A stretch of DNA of 64,000 nt from an uncultured Desulfobacteraceae bacterium (GTDB taxonomy: Bacteria; Desulfobacterota; Desulfobacteria; Desulfobacterales; UBA5852). Positions 17,716-25,445 of this stretch are shown here, in pieces (position 1 is the stretch's first letter; every line of letters starts with the position of its first letter). The notes beneath the pieces are model-generated. The model saw only the letters and a program-made list of their open reading frames with translations. It was not told where the DNA came from and ran no database searches. Both the position numbers and the translations under genes were made by a program. The stretch lies in assembly GCA_913060875.1 (NCBI GenBank), contig CAJXSL010000007.1, positions 1 to 64,000 on the forward strand, in the 5' to 3' direction.

Positions 17716-19554
17716 ATGACTGAAAAGCAACGCCAATCCGACGACAATTTACTGAAAATGCAAGTCGATAACGTAGGATTTCTTCTTGATCGACTTGGAC
17801 GAGACTGCCATCCGTTGCAATTTCTACGGGAATTGACCCAAAATTCACTTGAGGCCATCCAAAGGAGTGGTGAGCCAGGCCAAATTATCTGGGATGTTGA
17901 GCCTGCCCAGATGATTCTAAATGATGTTCAAAAGCTGTGTATTATAGACTCGGGTTGCGGGATGACCGGTGACGAGATGGTAAAGTTTATAAACCAATTA
18001 TCAGCATCTATTGGTGAACAGTCTTTTTCAGAAAATTATGGCGTTGGTGCTAAGATCGCTGCGGCGACCAGAAATCATGAGGGTGTGGTCTATATGTCAT
18101 GGAAAAACGGACAAGGTTCGATGATCCACCTTCAGCGGGATTCTGATACTGGTCAATATGGGCTAATCAAGCACCAGAAAAAAGACGGTACGTACAGTTC
18201 CTACTTGCTTATTGATGATGACCTGAAACATGAAAATATAAAGGATCACGGGACTATAGTCGTTCTTTTGGGGAATTCTCCAGATGAAAGCACAATGACA
18301 GCCCCGGAAAGGGTACCGTCTCCATCTCGTTGGGTTTCCAAGTATCTCAACACTCGATACTTTAGATTCCCAGAAAACGTTACTGTTCGGGCACGCGAAG
18401 GGTGGGATTTTCCAAGTGCGGATAAAGACAGAAATGTATTAAGAAAATTGATGGGGCAGGAGGGATACTTAAAACGGCACTCTGAAAAATCAGGAACGAC
18501 CGAGCTTACGAATGCAACAGCCCATTGGTGGATATTGAAGGATGAACCTGCAATAAATAACAATTCCGGTTATATCGAATCCGCAGGCCATATAGCCGCT
18601 CTATACCAAAATGAACTTTATGAAATTGCCTCGGCCAGGCGGGGCATGCGAAAACTTCAGCAATTTGGGATAACCTTCGGCTACAGATTCGTTGTGATTT
18701 ACATTGAGCCTCATAAAGACAAGCTGAAGGACAAAATCACGACTAATACTGCCCGCACAATGTTGCTCCTTGAAAATGAAAATCTGCCGTGGGGTGATTG
18801 GGCTGAAGAATTCAGAGAAAAAATGCCAGAGGAATTGAAAGCCTTTGTACAGGAAAAGGCTGCAGGCTCGGCATCAACTGACCACTCAAAATCAATACGC
18901 GATCGGTTAAAAGATATTATAGATCTATATAAAATTAGTCGGTATCGCCCAGCGCCAGATGGCACCTTATTAATTGATAGCGATCAGTTAGTGCGTGGCG
19001 GACGGCCTTCGAAAGAACGAGAAAGCAGCCCGTCAAAAACTCCCCGCCGTAGCGGCAGAAAGGGAGGATCTGCCGGCTCCCTGTATTCTGCATTTGAGAA
19101 AGACAGTGGCATACCTGGGGAAAAAATCACTCCTGACCCTTTTCCAGAAACTACATGGGTAACAATTGAAAATGGAACGCGTGCACAGGGTTATCTTGAA
19201 GATAGAGCCGCAGGGTATATTGAAGAATCGAACCTTTTACAAATAAACGCCGATTTTCGAGTATTTAAAGACATGATTGAATTCTTTACTAAAGAGTTCG
19301 GGGACGGCCCTGGCGTTCGGGATGTAGTCCATGATGTTGTATGTGCATGGTTTGAGCAAGCATTGGTCGAAACGGTTATAGGTGTGCAGGCACTTCAGGG
19401 TACAAGCAAGGAATGGACACAAGACTACTATACAGTAGCAATTTCCGAAGAAGCCCTTACATCATCAGTGATGCAAAGGTACCACGTAATTACTTCGGTA
19501 CGTAGAGAATTGGCTAATAAACTCGGACCATCTAAAATTAAGCGGGCAGGATAA
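17716..19554 (+). CDS. GHKL (HSP90/MutL/MORC-like) ATPase
   Basis: 612 residues. The Bergerat ATP fold is clear: N box ELTQNSLEA at about 39-47, G1 box DSGCGM at 78-83 and G2 box YGVGAK at 108-113. The rest does not look like MutL, gyrase or HtpG; around residues 435-465 there is a Ser/Arg/Gly-rich linker (RPSKERESSPSKTPRRSGRK, split by position), then a C-terminal helical domain. The role may be a conformational ATP switch. The ATG at 17716 follows AAGAGGG and is preferred to the ATG at 17701. Lower GC than the host genes and its island setting suggest acquisition by transfer and a defence-type function. Confidence 0.8.
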   Translation: MTEKQRQSDDNLLKMQVDNVGFLLDRLGRDCHPLQFLRELTQNSLEAIQRSGEPGQIIWDVEPAQMILNDVQKLCIIDSGCGMTGDEMVKFINQLSASIGEQSFSENYGVGAKIAAATRNHEGVVYMSWKNGQGSMIHLQRDSDTGQYGLIKHQKKDGTYSSYLLIDDDLKHENIKDHGTIVVLLGNSPDESTMTAPERVPSPSRWVSKYLNTRYFRFPENVTVRAREGWDFPSADKDRNVLRKLMGQEGYLKRHSEKSGTTELTNATAHWWILKDEPAINNNSGYIESAGHIAALYQNELYEIASARRGMRKLQQFGITFGYRFVVIYIEPHKDKLKDKITTNTARTMLLLENENLPWGDWAEEFREKMPEELKAFVQEKAAGSASTDHSKSIRDRLKDIIDLYKISRYRPAPDGTLLIDSDQLVRGGRPSKERESSPSKTPRRSGRKGGSAGSLYSAFEKDSGIPGEKITPDPFPETTWVTIENGTRAQGYLEDRAAGYIEESNLLQINADFRVFKDMIEFFTKEFGDGPGVRDVVHDVVCAWFEQALVETVIGVQALQGTSKEWTQDYYTVAISEEALTSSVMQRYHVITSVRRELANKLGPSKIKRAG

Positions 19555-19642
19555 TTTCCTTGACTCTAATCGGACCTAATTACCTCCAAAATAAAAAATG
19601 GGAAGGCAGCCGGGTTATGACTCCCTTCCCAAAGCGTTCTAA

Positions 19643-19897
19643 TTACAAGTACCTTGCAACTCCCGGGTGCTTACAAAGCATCACCTCCTTCAATAATTTT
19701 TTGGGATTCAAATCCAAAATCTCACTGATGATCGGAATCTTATCTATGGGCAAGATTGAGCTTCCGTTTTCAATCATTCCGATAAAGTTCCCGTAATCGT
19801 AGCCCAGCATCTTGTCCAGTTCCCGCTGGGTCCATCCTTTGTCCATTCTTGCTTCGCGGATCATTTTTCCTGCAGATGTACGTATTCGTTCTTCCAT
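19643..19897 (-). CDS. XRE-family HTH regulator
   Basis: 84 residues with an N-terminal-to-middle helix-turn-helix (MIREARMDKGWTQRELDKML followed by YGNFIGMIENGSS). The strong ribosome site AGGAGG lies before the ATG. It is convergent with the GHKL ATPase gene and near the right end of the island. It may control island genes, in the manner of small Cro/C-protein regulators. Confidence 0.85.
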   Translation of the reverse strand: MEERIRTSAGKMIREARMDKGWTQRELDKMLGYDYGNFIGMIENGSSILPIDKIPIISEILDLNPKKLLKEVMLCKHPGVARYL

Positions 19898-20109
19898 ATT
19901 GAACCTCCTATGGGATAGAGATAAATAATGTTGGTATGTAGAATTCTGTCTAAATTTGGCAGAGAGCCATCAGGCTGGGGTAACTATGGGGTAATTTGAT
20001 TAGATGAACTGAGAAAAAAAGGTATTTTTGAACTTATTTTATGTCTGTAATGTGTTAATAAAACCAGAAAGTTGCAGGCGTATCGCTTATTTTCAAAATT
20101 ACAGGCTGA

Positions 20110-20530
20110 GCGGGTTCGACTCCCGCCGCCTTCACCATTTTCTATTTTATTTCAATTGCTTAAGATACATCACGGCCCTACGCGGTAGAATTCTGGCAAA
20201 ATTTCAAGCCTTTGCAAATTTGGTTTCACCCCCAAGGGCCGGCACATGCCTGTAATAATGGTCCACGATCATGCGGGTTGCGGTACGAGACCTCAAGAAT
20301 AGAAAAGGCCTGCCCGTCGCAGTAATGGTTGTGTGATCAGGGCCCACAGGAGATACAAACATGCAGCCCGAAAGCATCAAAACACAGGTCCACCAGTTAG
20401 TGGACAACCTTCCCGACCATGCCACATGGGAAGATGTGATGTACCGCATTTACGTCTGCCAAGCCATCGATGCCGGGATCAAGGACAGTGATGCCGGGCG
20501 AACCGTTGACGTTAAAGAAGTGCGCAAAAG
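20110..20530. repeat. Right 421-bp direct repeat (ssrA 3' fragment through antitoxin gene)
   Basis: Copy of 7595-8015. It begins at the T-arm of the tmRNA (CGGGTTCGACTCCCGCCGCC), then TTCACCA, where ssrA itself has TCCACCA, so only the last roughly 28 bases of ssrA are present. It marks the distal end of the island. Confidence 0.92.
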
Positions 20531-20537
20531 ATTCTGA
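20361..20537 (+). CDS. Orphan, slightly shortened antitoxin copy
   Basis: 58 residues, identical to the antitoxin at 7846 except Arg-to-Cys at residue 33 and loss of the last four residues (GLPA), because sequence identity stops at 20530 and an accidental TGA ends the frame. No toxin follows. It keeps the same AGGAG ribosome site and upstream region, so it may still be made and could neutralise the toxin of the left copy. Confidence 0.7.
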   Translation: MQPESIKTQVHQLVDNLPDHATWEDVMYRIYVCQAIDAGIKDSDAGRTVDVKEVRKRF

Positions 20538-20549
20538 TACACATTGTGA

Positions 20550-20903
20550 TTAAGCAGAGCATGCACAAGAATGAACTGACACACGGCCTCGTCTTGTTTT
20601 TTGAGCCGGCCGCCTAGTAAAACGATCTCGTATAGTAATGTCCACTTCCTGATTCAGGGCAGAATGCCAATGAAGGAGCTTTTCAACGGAAACGAGATCA
20701 AGTTGTCCGCGAAGGAGCTTGGACACGGTAGGTTGATCAGTGCCAACGCGTTCGGCCACTTCTTTTTGAGTAAGGCTGTGGAGTTTCATGAGGCGTTGGA
20801 GATTGACCACCAGTTTTGCCTTGACGGATAGTTCTTCGGCATCTTGGAGGCCGATGTCAGCAAAAACATTGCCAGAACTGGGGGTAGTTTTGATTTTGCT
20901 CAT
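20550..20903 (-). CDS. HigA-like XRE antitoxin
   Basis: 117 residues from the ATG at 20903, which follows AAGGAG. The HTH is LQRLMKLHSLTQKEVAERVG then QPTVSKLLRG, and the C-terminal segment (VSVEKLLHWHSALNQEVDITI) is typical of the HigA-type family that follows a Gp49-like toxin. The toxin gene ends 4 bases upstream, in the reverse-order arrangement (toxin first) usual for higBA. The last about 25 residues are Arg-rich and unusual, possibly from a change where the island end joined. Confidence 0.82.
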   Translation of the reverse strand: MSKIKTTPSSGNVFADIGLQDAEELSVKAKLVVNLQRLMKLHSLTQKEVAERVGTDQPTVSKLLRGQLDLVSVEKLLHWHSALNQEVDITIRDRFTRRPAQKTRRGRVSVHSCACSA

Positions 20904-20907
20904 CTCA

Positions 20908-21261
20908 TCACTCCTTCTCAACTTCTTTATCCCTTTGACGAGCCTCTTTAAGCCTTTGTTTTATGAGGTTCGTATCCCTCGGTGGAGTTTTTTTCCCGGA
21001 CTTTGATTTCTTCTGGAAGCAGTGCAAAACATAAACCGCGTTTTTCAACTTCGCTATGTACACTGCCCTGTAAGTTTCTTTGTCGAAAGGTTGGACTATC
21101 TCGAAAACGCCACTCGTTCCCTTTCCTTTCAAAGGTTTCGCATTAAGCGGAACCTCTCCGCACTGGACTGAATATAGAGCATAGCCTATAGGTCTAGCTG
21201 CTCCAGGCGGAAACCCCTTTAGATTGTCCAGAGAATCTCCCATCCACTCCAATGTTTTCAT
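20908..21261 (-). CDS. HigB/Gp49-like toxin (RelE superfamily)
   Basis: 117 residues with the layout of phage-derived Gp49-like toxins: LEWMGDSLDNLKGFPPGAARPIGYALY, then GVFEIVQPFDKETYRAVYIAKLKNAVYVLHCFQKKSKSGKKTP, which holds the catalytic basic patch of RelE-type mRNA interferases. It precedes the HTH antitoxin, the usual higBA order. A palindrome just upstream (21269-21288) fits an autoregulatory operator. Confidence 0.85.
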   Translation of the reverse strand: MKTLEWMGDSLDNLKGFPPGAARPIGYALYSVQCGEVPLNAKPLKGKGTSGVFEIVQPFDKETYRAVYIAKLKNAVYVLHCFQKKSKSGKKTPPRDTNLIKQRLKEARQRDKEVEKE

Positions 21262-21268
21262 GGCTATA

Positions 21269-21288
21269 ATATGGCAATATTACCATAT
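21269..21288. promoter_or_regulatory. Probable autoregulatory operator of the HigBA-like pair
   Basis: ATATGGCAATATTACCATAT is a near-perfect 20-bp palindrome 8 bases upstream of the toxin start. Such sites are bound by the HTH antitoxin. Confidence 0.6.
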
Positions 21289-21357
21289 CGTGTCAACCGG
21301 AATGTTGGGGGTTTATGGGCAGGCCGCAAGCTCGATTGCCACACACACACCGAGGGC

Positions 21358-21390
21358 ACAAAAAAGGCAGAGCCTCAAAGAGGCTCTGCC
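21358..21390 (-). terminator. Rho-independent terminator of small-peptide locus A
   Basis: Read on the minus strand: stem GGCAGAGCCT, loop CTTTG, stem AGGCTCTGCC (21366-21390), followed by a T run. The same terminator ends locus B at 44584. Confidence 0.9.
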
Positions 21391-21490
21391 AGTGTGGTCC
21401 ATTTCAGGTTCTGCTATGCGTAGGCTGTTCAGATCAGTGCGATATGGTCGGTATTCTGTTGCCTATGGTATTGAAGCTCTGCCTTACTGA

Positions 21491-21625
21491 TTAACCGGCG
21501 ACATCGATTCCCGGGTCACAACCCAGATTGGGATCGGGTTTCTCGCATTCTTTGTTGGCTTCTCGGGTGTCAACGTGGCCTTCGGTATCATCTTTGGTGT
21601 AGTCTTGAACTTTGTCATCACTCAT
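21491..21625 (-). CDS. Small acidic Cys peptide, locus A (44 residues)
   Basis: A 44-residue gene of a type I do not recognise, with a strong ribosome site (ACAAGGAG, 7 bases to ATG). It starts MSDDKVQDYTKDD and ends PDPNLGCDPGIDVAG. A paralogue of identical length is at 44826 and shares GHVDTR, N-x-EC, PDP-x-LGCD-x-GIDVAG. No signal peptide or membrane segment. Two conserved Cys residues and the conserved tail could mark a modified peptide precursor or a small metal- or protein-binding factor; neither is shown. It is followed by about 100 bases of conserved noncoding sequence and a terminator, so it forms its own transcript. Confidence 0.75.
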   Translation of the reverse strand: MSDDKVQDYTKDDTEGHVDTREANKECEKPDPNLGCDPGIDVAG

Positions 21626-22081
21626 TGTGTTTCTCCTTGTAATTTGTTTGGTTGTAGTTGCTGTCGTTCTTACCTAAAAAGTTAGCCACAGAACCGAATC
21701 TGGCAATAGGCGATAAATAGGGTATTAATGATAGGTTATAACTATTATATTGGGCGGGCGGGGTTAAAGGGAAAACGGGGGCAAGTCTACGCTTGACCTT
21801 GATGACAATAGCACCAGCGATCTATTGTGCACCTGTCTAGCTTTTGAGCTTTAATAAATTCAACGAAACAGGGTGTAAGGTCAGATGCAGGCTTGACCCG
21901 TTTCATGACGCGATAGTGTCATTTTCTAACATTTCCAATAGGTTCCAGTGTTGCATCGCGCCCCCTTTCGTTGGTCTTGGAGGCTGCGATATCATAGCCG
22001 TGTAGCAGAACCGGCCACGATTGCTATAGAATCCTCATTTACCGGATACTGAGAAACCTTTGATCAGATGGACCAAGAACC
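21626..22081. other. Upstream region of peptide locus A plus repeat family 3
   Basis: Nearest the peptide, the leader contains CCTATTGCCAGATTCGGTTC, which recurs upstream of locus B at about 45020-45050 (CCTATTGCCAGATCCGGTTC), marking a conserved promoter or leader. Farther out, 21777-21873 is a copy of repeat family 3. No other gene seen. Confidence 0.6.
21777..21873. repeat. Repeat family 3, copy 1
   Basis: GGGGGCAAGTCTACGCTTGACCTT... ACCAGCGATCTATTGTGCAC... TTTTGAGCTTTAATAAATTCAAC matches 24611-24706 with scattered changes. Nature unknown; perhaps a decayed element or shared gene flank. Confidence 0.6.
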
Positions 22082-22750
22082 ATGTGCGGACGCTTCGTCG
22101 GATATCGGCCCATTGAAACCCTTCAGGACCATTTCCCGATTGATCGGGTTGAGGCCACCATTGCGCCGAATTTCAACATTGCCCCCACCCAGAGGATAGC
22201 CGCCATCGTCCAGGAAGGTGATGAGAACGTCCTCAAATCGTTCCAGTGGGGGCTTGTCCCCTTCTGGGCCAAAGATCCCGCAATCGGTGTCCGGATGATC
22301 AATGCCCGGGCTGAAACCGTGGATTCGAAGCCTTCCTTCAGGAACGCATTCAAGAAACGCCGGTGCATAATCCCTGCCGATGGGTTTTATGAATGGACCG
22401 GGCCGAAAGGCAACAAGCAGCCGGTCTTTATCACACGGCCAAACGGTGAGCCTTTTGGATTCGCCGGACTGTGGGAGGTTTGGGACAACAAGGGCATGGC
22501 CGCCCAACCGCTTTATAGCGTTACGATCATCACAACCGAGGCCAGCCAGGCGATCAAGGATATTCATCACCGAATGCCGGTCATTTTGAAACCTGAAGCT
22601 TTCAGCGATTGGATGAATACCGGCACACCAACAGGCCCCCTCAAGGAAATCATCACGACCAGAATTTACAAAGACCTGGTTTTCAGGAGCGTGTCCAAGG
22701 CCGTAAACTCCACCAGGAACAATTCAGCGGATTTGATTGAAGGGGAATAG
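22082..22750 (+). CDS. SRAP/HMCES-family protein (YedK-like)
   Basis: Shields abasic sites in single-stranded DNA by forming a covalent link through its N-terminal Cys. 222 residues. Cys2 follows the initiator Met (MCGRF), the Asn lies in NFNIAPTQ, the Glu in DGFYEW and the His in IHHRMPVIL: all four active-site positions are present, so it should be functional. Start is fixed because Met removal must expose Cys2. Monocistronic; SOS-type control was not seen. It sits between two accessory regions rich in toxin-antitoxin genes. Confidence 0.93.
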   Translation: MCGRFVGYRPIETLQDHFPIDRVEATIAPNFNIAPTQRIAAIVQEGDENVLKSFQWGLVPFWAKDPAIGVRMINARAETVDSKPSFRNAFKKRRCIIPADGFYEWTGPKGNKQPVFITRPNGEPFGFAGLWEVWDNKGMAAQPLYSVTIITTEASQAIKDIHHRMPVILKPEAFSDWMNTGTPTGPLKEIITTRIYKDLVFRSVSKAVNSTRNNSADLIEGE

Positions 22751-22873
22751 ACTTTCCATCCCCCAGAGTTTGGTATGGGCAGACACCCTTCGGAAGGGTA
22801 CTCTCATAATGCAGGGGGGGGGGGATTTGCTCGGAGTCCTTGCGGGGGACGATAGTGCTCACAATTCACCCCC

Positions 22874-22921
22874 AACCCGAACATTTAATGAACATCGCGA
22901 ACACGTGAAATATCCGGGTTA
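22874..22921. repeat. MITE-like repeat family 1, minimal copy
   Basis: Only the two ends remain: AACCCGAACATTTAATGAAC and CACGTGAAATATCCGGGTTA, in 48 bases. Its last three bases provide the stop codon of the hipA-like gene on the minus strand. Confidence 0.75.
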
Positions 22922-24145
22922 GGTTTCAGTTATTTTCAATCTTCGACCGATATCCTTACCGATACTGACGGCATCCTTCTCCGGCACATTAAATTTACGG
23001 AAAACTTTGGGCCATTCTGATACCGCCCCGTGTATCTCCGTAATGACTTCCATTGCTTCTTGGCGCCTTTTTATCCCAAAATATTTCGCCTCGGCCAGAA
23101 GCGCTCCAGCATTCGGCGGCAGGGTCTCCATGCCGATTCGAAGAACGTGTTCCTTATTGAAGCCGATATTCGGTAACAAATCGAAAGCGGGACTCAGGCG
23201 CCAGCCAGTGTCATCATGCAGCATGATAAAGTTTTTCAGATGATCGTCGGTATTGCCGATCATAATGTTGAATACCATCTGCCTGTAAAGCTTATGCAGA
23301 TCATGTCCCGGTTGTGAAGAAATGTACTTGATAACCTCGGCCAGGTCCCTGTATCCCGCATTATAATAGCCATCGGCCTTGAGCAGCGACTGCATGCTGA
23401 CCAAGTGATTGCGTCCACCGGCTGCGTTGATGTCGAAACGCCGCACCAGCAGGCATTTTTCCGTAGTGCCCAACGCAAAGATCTTGGTATCGGCTGTTTC
23501 GATTCCTGCCCGCCGAGCCAACGCCATAACCGCTGCTTCAAGGCTTACGACGTCCAATCGATCCTTGGCGCTGGCAAACTTTGCCAAGTATGCCCCTTTA
23601 TCATCCGTCACAAGGGCCTTAGGCCGGGCCCCTCCCGGTGAACTGCCTGCCTGGAACAAAAGGGACAGTTCATCGTCATCCGCGGTTGCGGGTTCCTGTT
23701 CGAATTTTTGCGCAAGCAATGCCAGTTCCTGTAGATGCCGGCAGGAAATACCGGTTGTTTTTACTTCCGGCCTCCCTTCCTCCACGTAGCTCAAGGCCCC
23801 CAAGCCCTGGTTACCCAGCAACCGTAATAAATTTGGAACACGTTGCACATTGCGGCTCAATTTATGGCGGCGAATCATGAGCCGCCGGCCCCAATCATCC
23901 GGCAAGCTGTCTTCAAAAACGCCATGAACACCTTCACGCGGCCTGTCGGCATCAAAGGTTTTCATGGACAAAGACAAGTTCAGGGGATCAAGCGGGAAGG
24001 CTTGTGGATATTCCAGGTATTCGGGTGCGTAACGAAACTGCCCCTGCAATCCCCCTCTGACGGGATCCGGGTCACTGACAATCAGGGCGCCTGCCATAAG
24101 GCTTTCTCCCGATGGCAGGGTCAGCCAGACATCAAGCCGAATCAT
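22919..24145 (-). CDS. HipA-like serine/threonine kinase toxin
   Basis: 408 residues of the HipA family, whose classical member phosphorylates glutamyl-tRNA synthetase and causes growth arrest. Visible are the N-terminal subdomain (GQFRYAPEYLEYPQAFPLDP; VFEDSLPDDWGRRL), the ATP loop near GSSPGGARPKALV, the catalytic NTDDHLKNF and the magnesium-binding SPAFDLLPN. It overlaps the HTH partner gene by 4 bases (ATGA). The stop codon lies within the end of a MITE-like repeat, so the extreme C-terminus may have been changed by that insertion. Confidence 0.92.
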   Translation of the reverse strand: MIRLDVWLTLPSGESLMAGALIVSDPDPVRGGLQGQFRYAPEYLEYPQAFPLDPLNLSLSMKTFDADRPREGVHGVFEDSLPDDWGRRLMIRRHKLSRNVQRVPNLLRLLGNQGLGALSYVEEGRPEVKTTGISCRHLQELALLAQKFEQEPATADDDELSLLFQAGSSPGGARPKALVTDDKGAYLAKFASAKDRLDVVSLEAAVMALARRAGIETADTKIFALGTTEKCLLVRRFDINAAGGRNHLVSMQSLLKADGYYNAGYRDLAEVIKYISSQPGHDLHKLYRQMVFNIMIGNTDDHLKNFIMLHDDTGWRLSPAFDLLPNIGFNKEHVLRIGMETLPPNAGALLAEAKYFGIKRRQEAMEVITEIHGAVSEWPKVFRKFNVPEKDAVSIGKDIGRRLKITET

Positions 24146-24456
24146 GCCTTCCTCTTTCGTTTACCGCCGGCCCGTTGCCGTTTACCGCTTTTCTTCTCAA
24201 ATTCAGCAAATAGGTCTTCCTTCTCGGCCAATACATCTTTCCAATCTTCGAGTCGGCCGAGAATGTTGCTGGCTGCCAACCAGTTGCCGATAAGGGTCTG
24301 CGGTGAGCCTTTTTCCATCTTACTGTAAGACTGACGGGTTAGACCTAGCCGCTGAGCGAACAGTTCCTGGCTCTCGTTCCGATCCAGGCGGGCATTTTTT
24401 AATCGTTGTCCCAATTGTTCCAAAAGAGATTCAATATCAATGTTTTTGTTAATCAT
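24142..24456 (-). CDS. HipB-like XRE antitoxin
   Basis: 104 residues with a central HTH (LKNARLDRNESQELFAQRLGLTRQSYSKMEKGSPQT) and a Lys/Arg-rich tail. First gene of a hipBA pair; its stop overlaps the hipA start. Members bind the toxin and repress the operon. The upstream 60 bases are AT-rich and probably hold the promoter. Confidence 0.9.
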   Translation of the reverse strand: MINKNIDIESLLEQLGQRLKNARLDRNESQELFAQRLGLTRQSYSKMEKGSPQTLIGNWLAASNILGRLEDWKDVLAEKEDLFAEFEKKSGKRQRAGGKRKRKA

Positions 24457-24610
24457 ATTTTACTTTGTGGCAATTATTTAGTATTTATGTTAAGTTTTAA
24501 TTACATTGTAATGTCTATACTGTCAACTCCAACATCGAATCAATTGGGTCAATGCCACCGCCAGCCAAGCGGTGGACACGGCCCGGCAACTTGTGGATCT
24601 TGCCGAATGA

Positions 24611-24706
24611 GGGGGCAAGCCTACGTTTGACCTTTAATCATTACCACCAGCGGTCTATTGTGCACCTGTTTTTCTTTTGAGCCTTATAAATTTCAACAGA
24701 ACGAGG
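24611..24706. repeat. Repeat family 3, copy 2
   Basis: GGGGGCAAGCCTACGTTTGACCTTT and ACCAGCGGTCTATTGTGCAC match 21777-21873. Confidence 0.6.
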
Positions 24707-24995
24707 TATGCCTCCTATCATCATACCAGTTCACAAGACACCCTGCAGCCCTTATGTTTTCTTGACAATGCTGCGGTTTTCGGATTAACCGTAATCTATT
24801 GAAGTTTCATAACGTGGCCTTTGCACCACAGCCCAATGACGGCTGATTCATCATCGCCGTATCTCCCTGACCGGCATTCGTTCGTTTTTTATATCAAGCC
24901 TGCCTTCCTGTTCCCCCGGCACCGGCAATCATCCGCCGTCATAACCAAATAAATGCGATCTGGACCAGCCGGGGGTCGTTCAGGCCAATCCTAAT

Positions 24996-25257
24996 TTAGC
25001 CCGAATATTGCACGAAATTTTTTCGTACAATAAAATTTATGTAAATATATCGATGTTATAAGCGCTATTCGAGGCTTGATTTTTCGGTAACAGTTTGTAA
25101 CCTGCGCTGCTTTCCAAAAAGGCAGAAAAAATTTCACCCTACGGGCGCGCCCGAGATGCCCATCGGCTGCGTTATCAAGGGCTTGCGGTACAGGCGTACA
25201 GCAGCGCCCCTGATGCCTTGCCGATGACCATCTCGAACGCGTGAAATATCCGGGTTA
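24996..25257. repeat. MITE-like repeat family 1, long copy
   Basis: Left end TTAGCCCGAATATTGCACG, right end GCGTGAAATATCCGGGTTAG. The right half (from about 25125) is nearly the same as 5695-5828, while the left half has an extra AT-rich section also partly found at 25994-26090. Confidence 0.8.
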
Positions 25258-25402
25258 GTGACCATCCAGAAATGGTAGATTTTGGTTCCTGGCAAGGCCC
25301 GAGCGAGTTTGTAACCGGAGGAATAGTCAGCTATTTCGAGGATTAAAAACGAGCGAGAACGCCGCCAGGGGCCGAAAGATGCCATTTATGGAGGGACACT
25401 AT
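25256..25402. repeat. MITE-like repeat family 2, copy 1
   Basis: Begins AGTGACCATCCAGAAATGG and ends CCATTTATGGAGGGACACT, imperfect inverted ends. The interior (GGTTCCTGGCAAGGCCCGAG; CGCCAGGGGCCGAAAGATGC) matches 46622-46833. It directly abuts a family 1 copy. Confidence 0.75.
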
Positions 25403-25445
25403 TTAGGTGGCCAATGCTTTGACGATCTTAAAACGGGGAGGCAAC

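Larger units (their letters stand above)
7595..20530. mobile_element. Putative genomic island inserted at the 3' end of ssrA
   Basis: Bounded by 421-bp direct repeats (7595-8015 and 20110-20530) whose first bases are the ssrA 3' end, the hallmark of integration at tmRNA genes. The contents are typical accessory genes: toxin-antitoxin, REP-associated transposase, IS481-like element, a helicase/methyltransferase-like operon, a GHKL ATPase and a small regulator. The central genes are visibly more AT-rich than the neighbours. No tyrosine or serine recombinase is present, so the element is either a remnant or was mobilised in trans. The repeats are much longer than a normal att core, which suggests they reflect tandem elements or duplication. 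Confidence 0.65.
24457..25445. other. Long intergenic region with three repeat types and a gene scrap
   Basis: About 990 bases. 24536-24610 reads in frame as WVNATASQAVDTARQLVDLAE then a stop, possibly a scrap of a Fic-like C-terminus. 24611-24706 is repeat family 3, 24996-25257 is MITE family 1 and 25256-25402 is MITE family 2. Positions 24710-24990 show nothing recognisable. Confidence 0.5.

Noticed and set aside
20110-20137. Second tmRNA or tRNA gene
   Set aside because: Only the T-arm and acceptor strand of ssrA are present; the rest of the RNA is missing, so it is an attachment-site fragment.
20028-20255. Rightward 75-codon frame across the right island junction
   Set aside because: Spans the attachment repeat, lacks a ribosome site and shows no protein-like composition.
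22811-22825. Run of 11 G residues, possible phase-variable tract
   Set aside because: It lies after the SRAP gene and outside any reading frame or promoter I can support, so no switching role is claimed.
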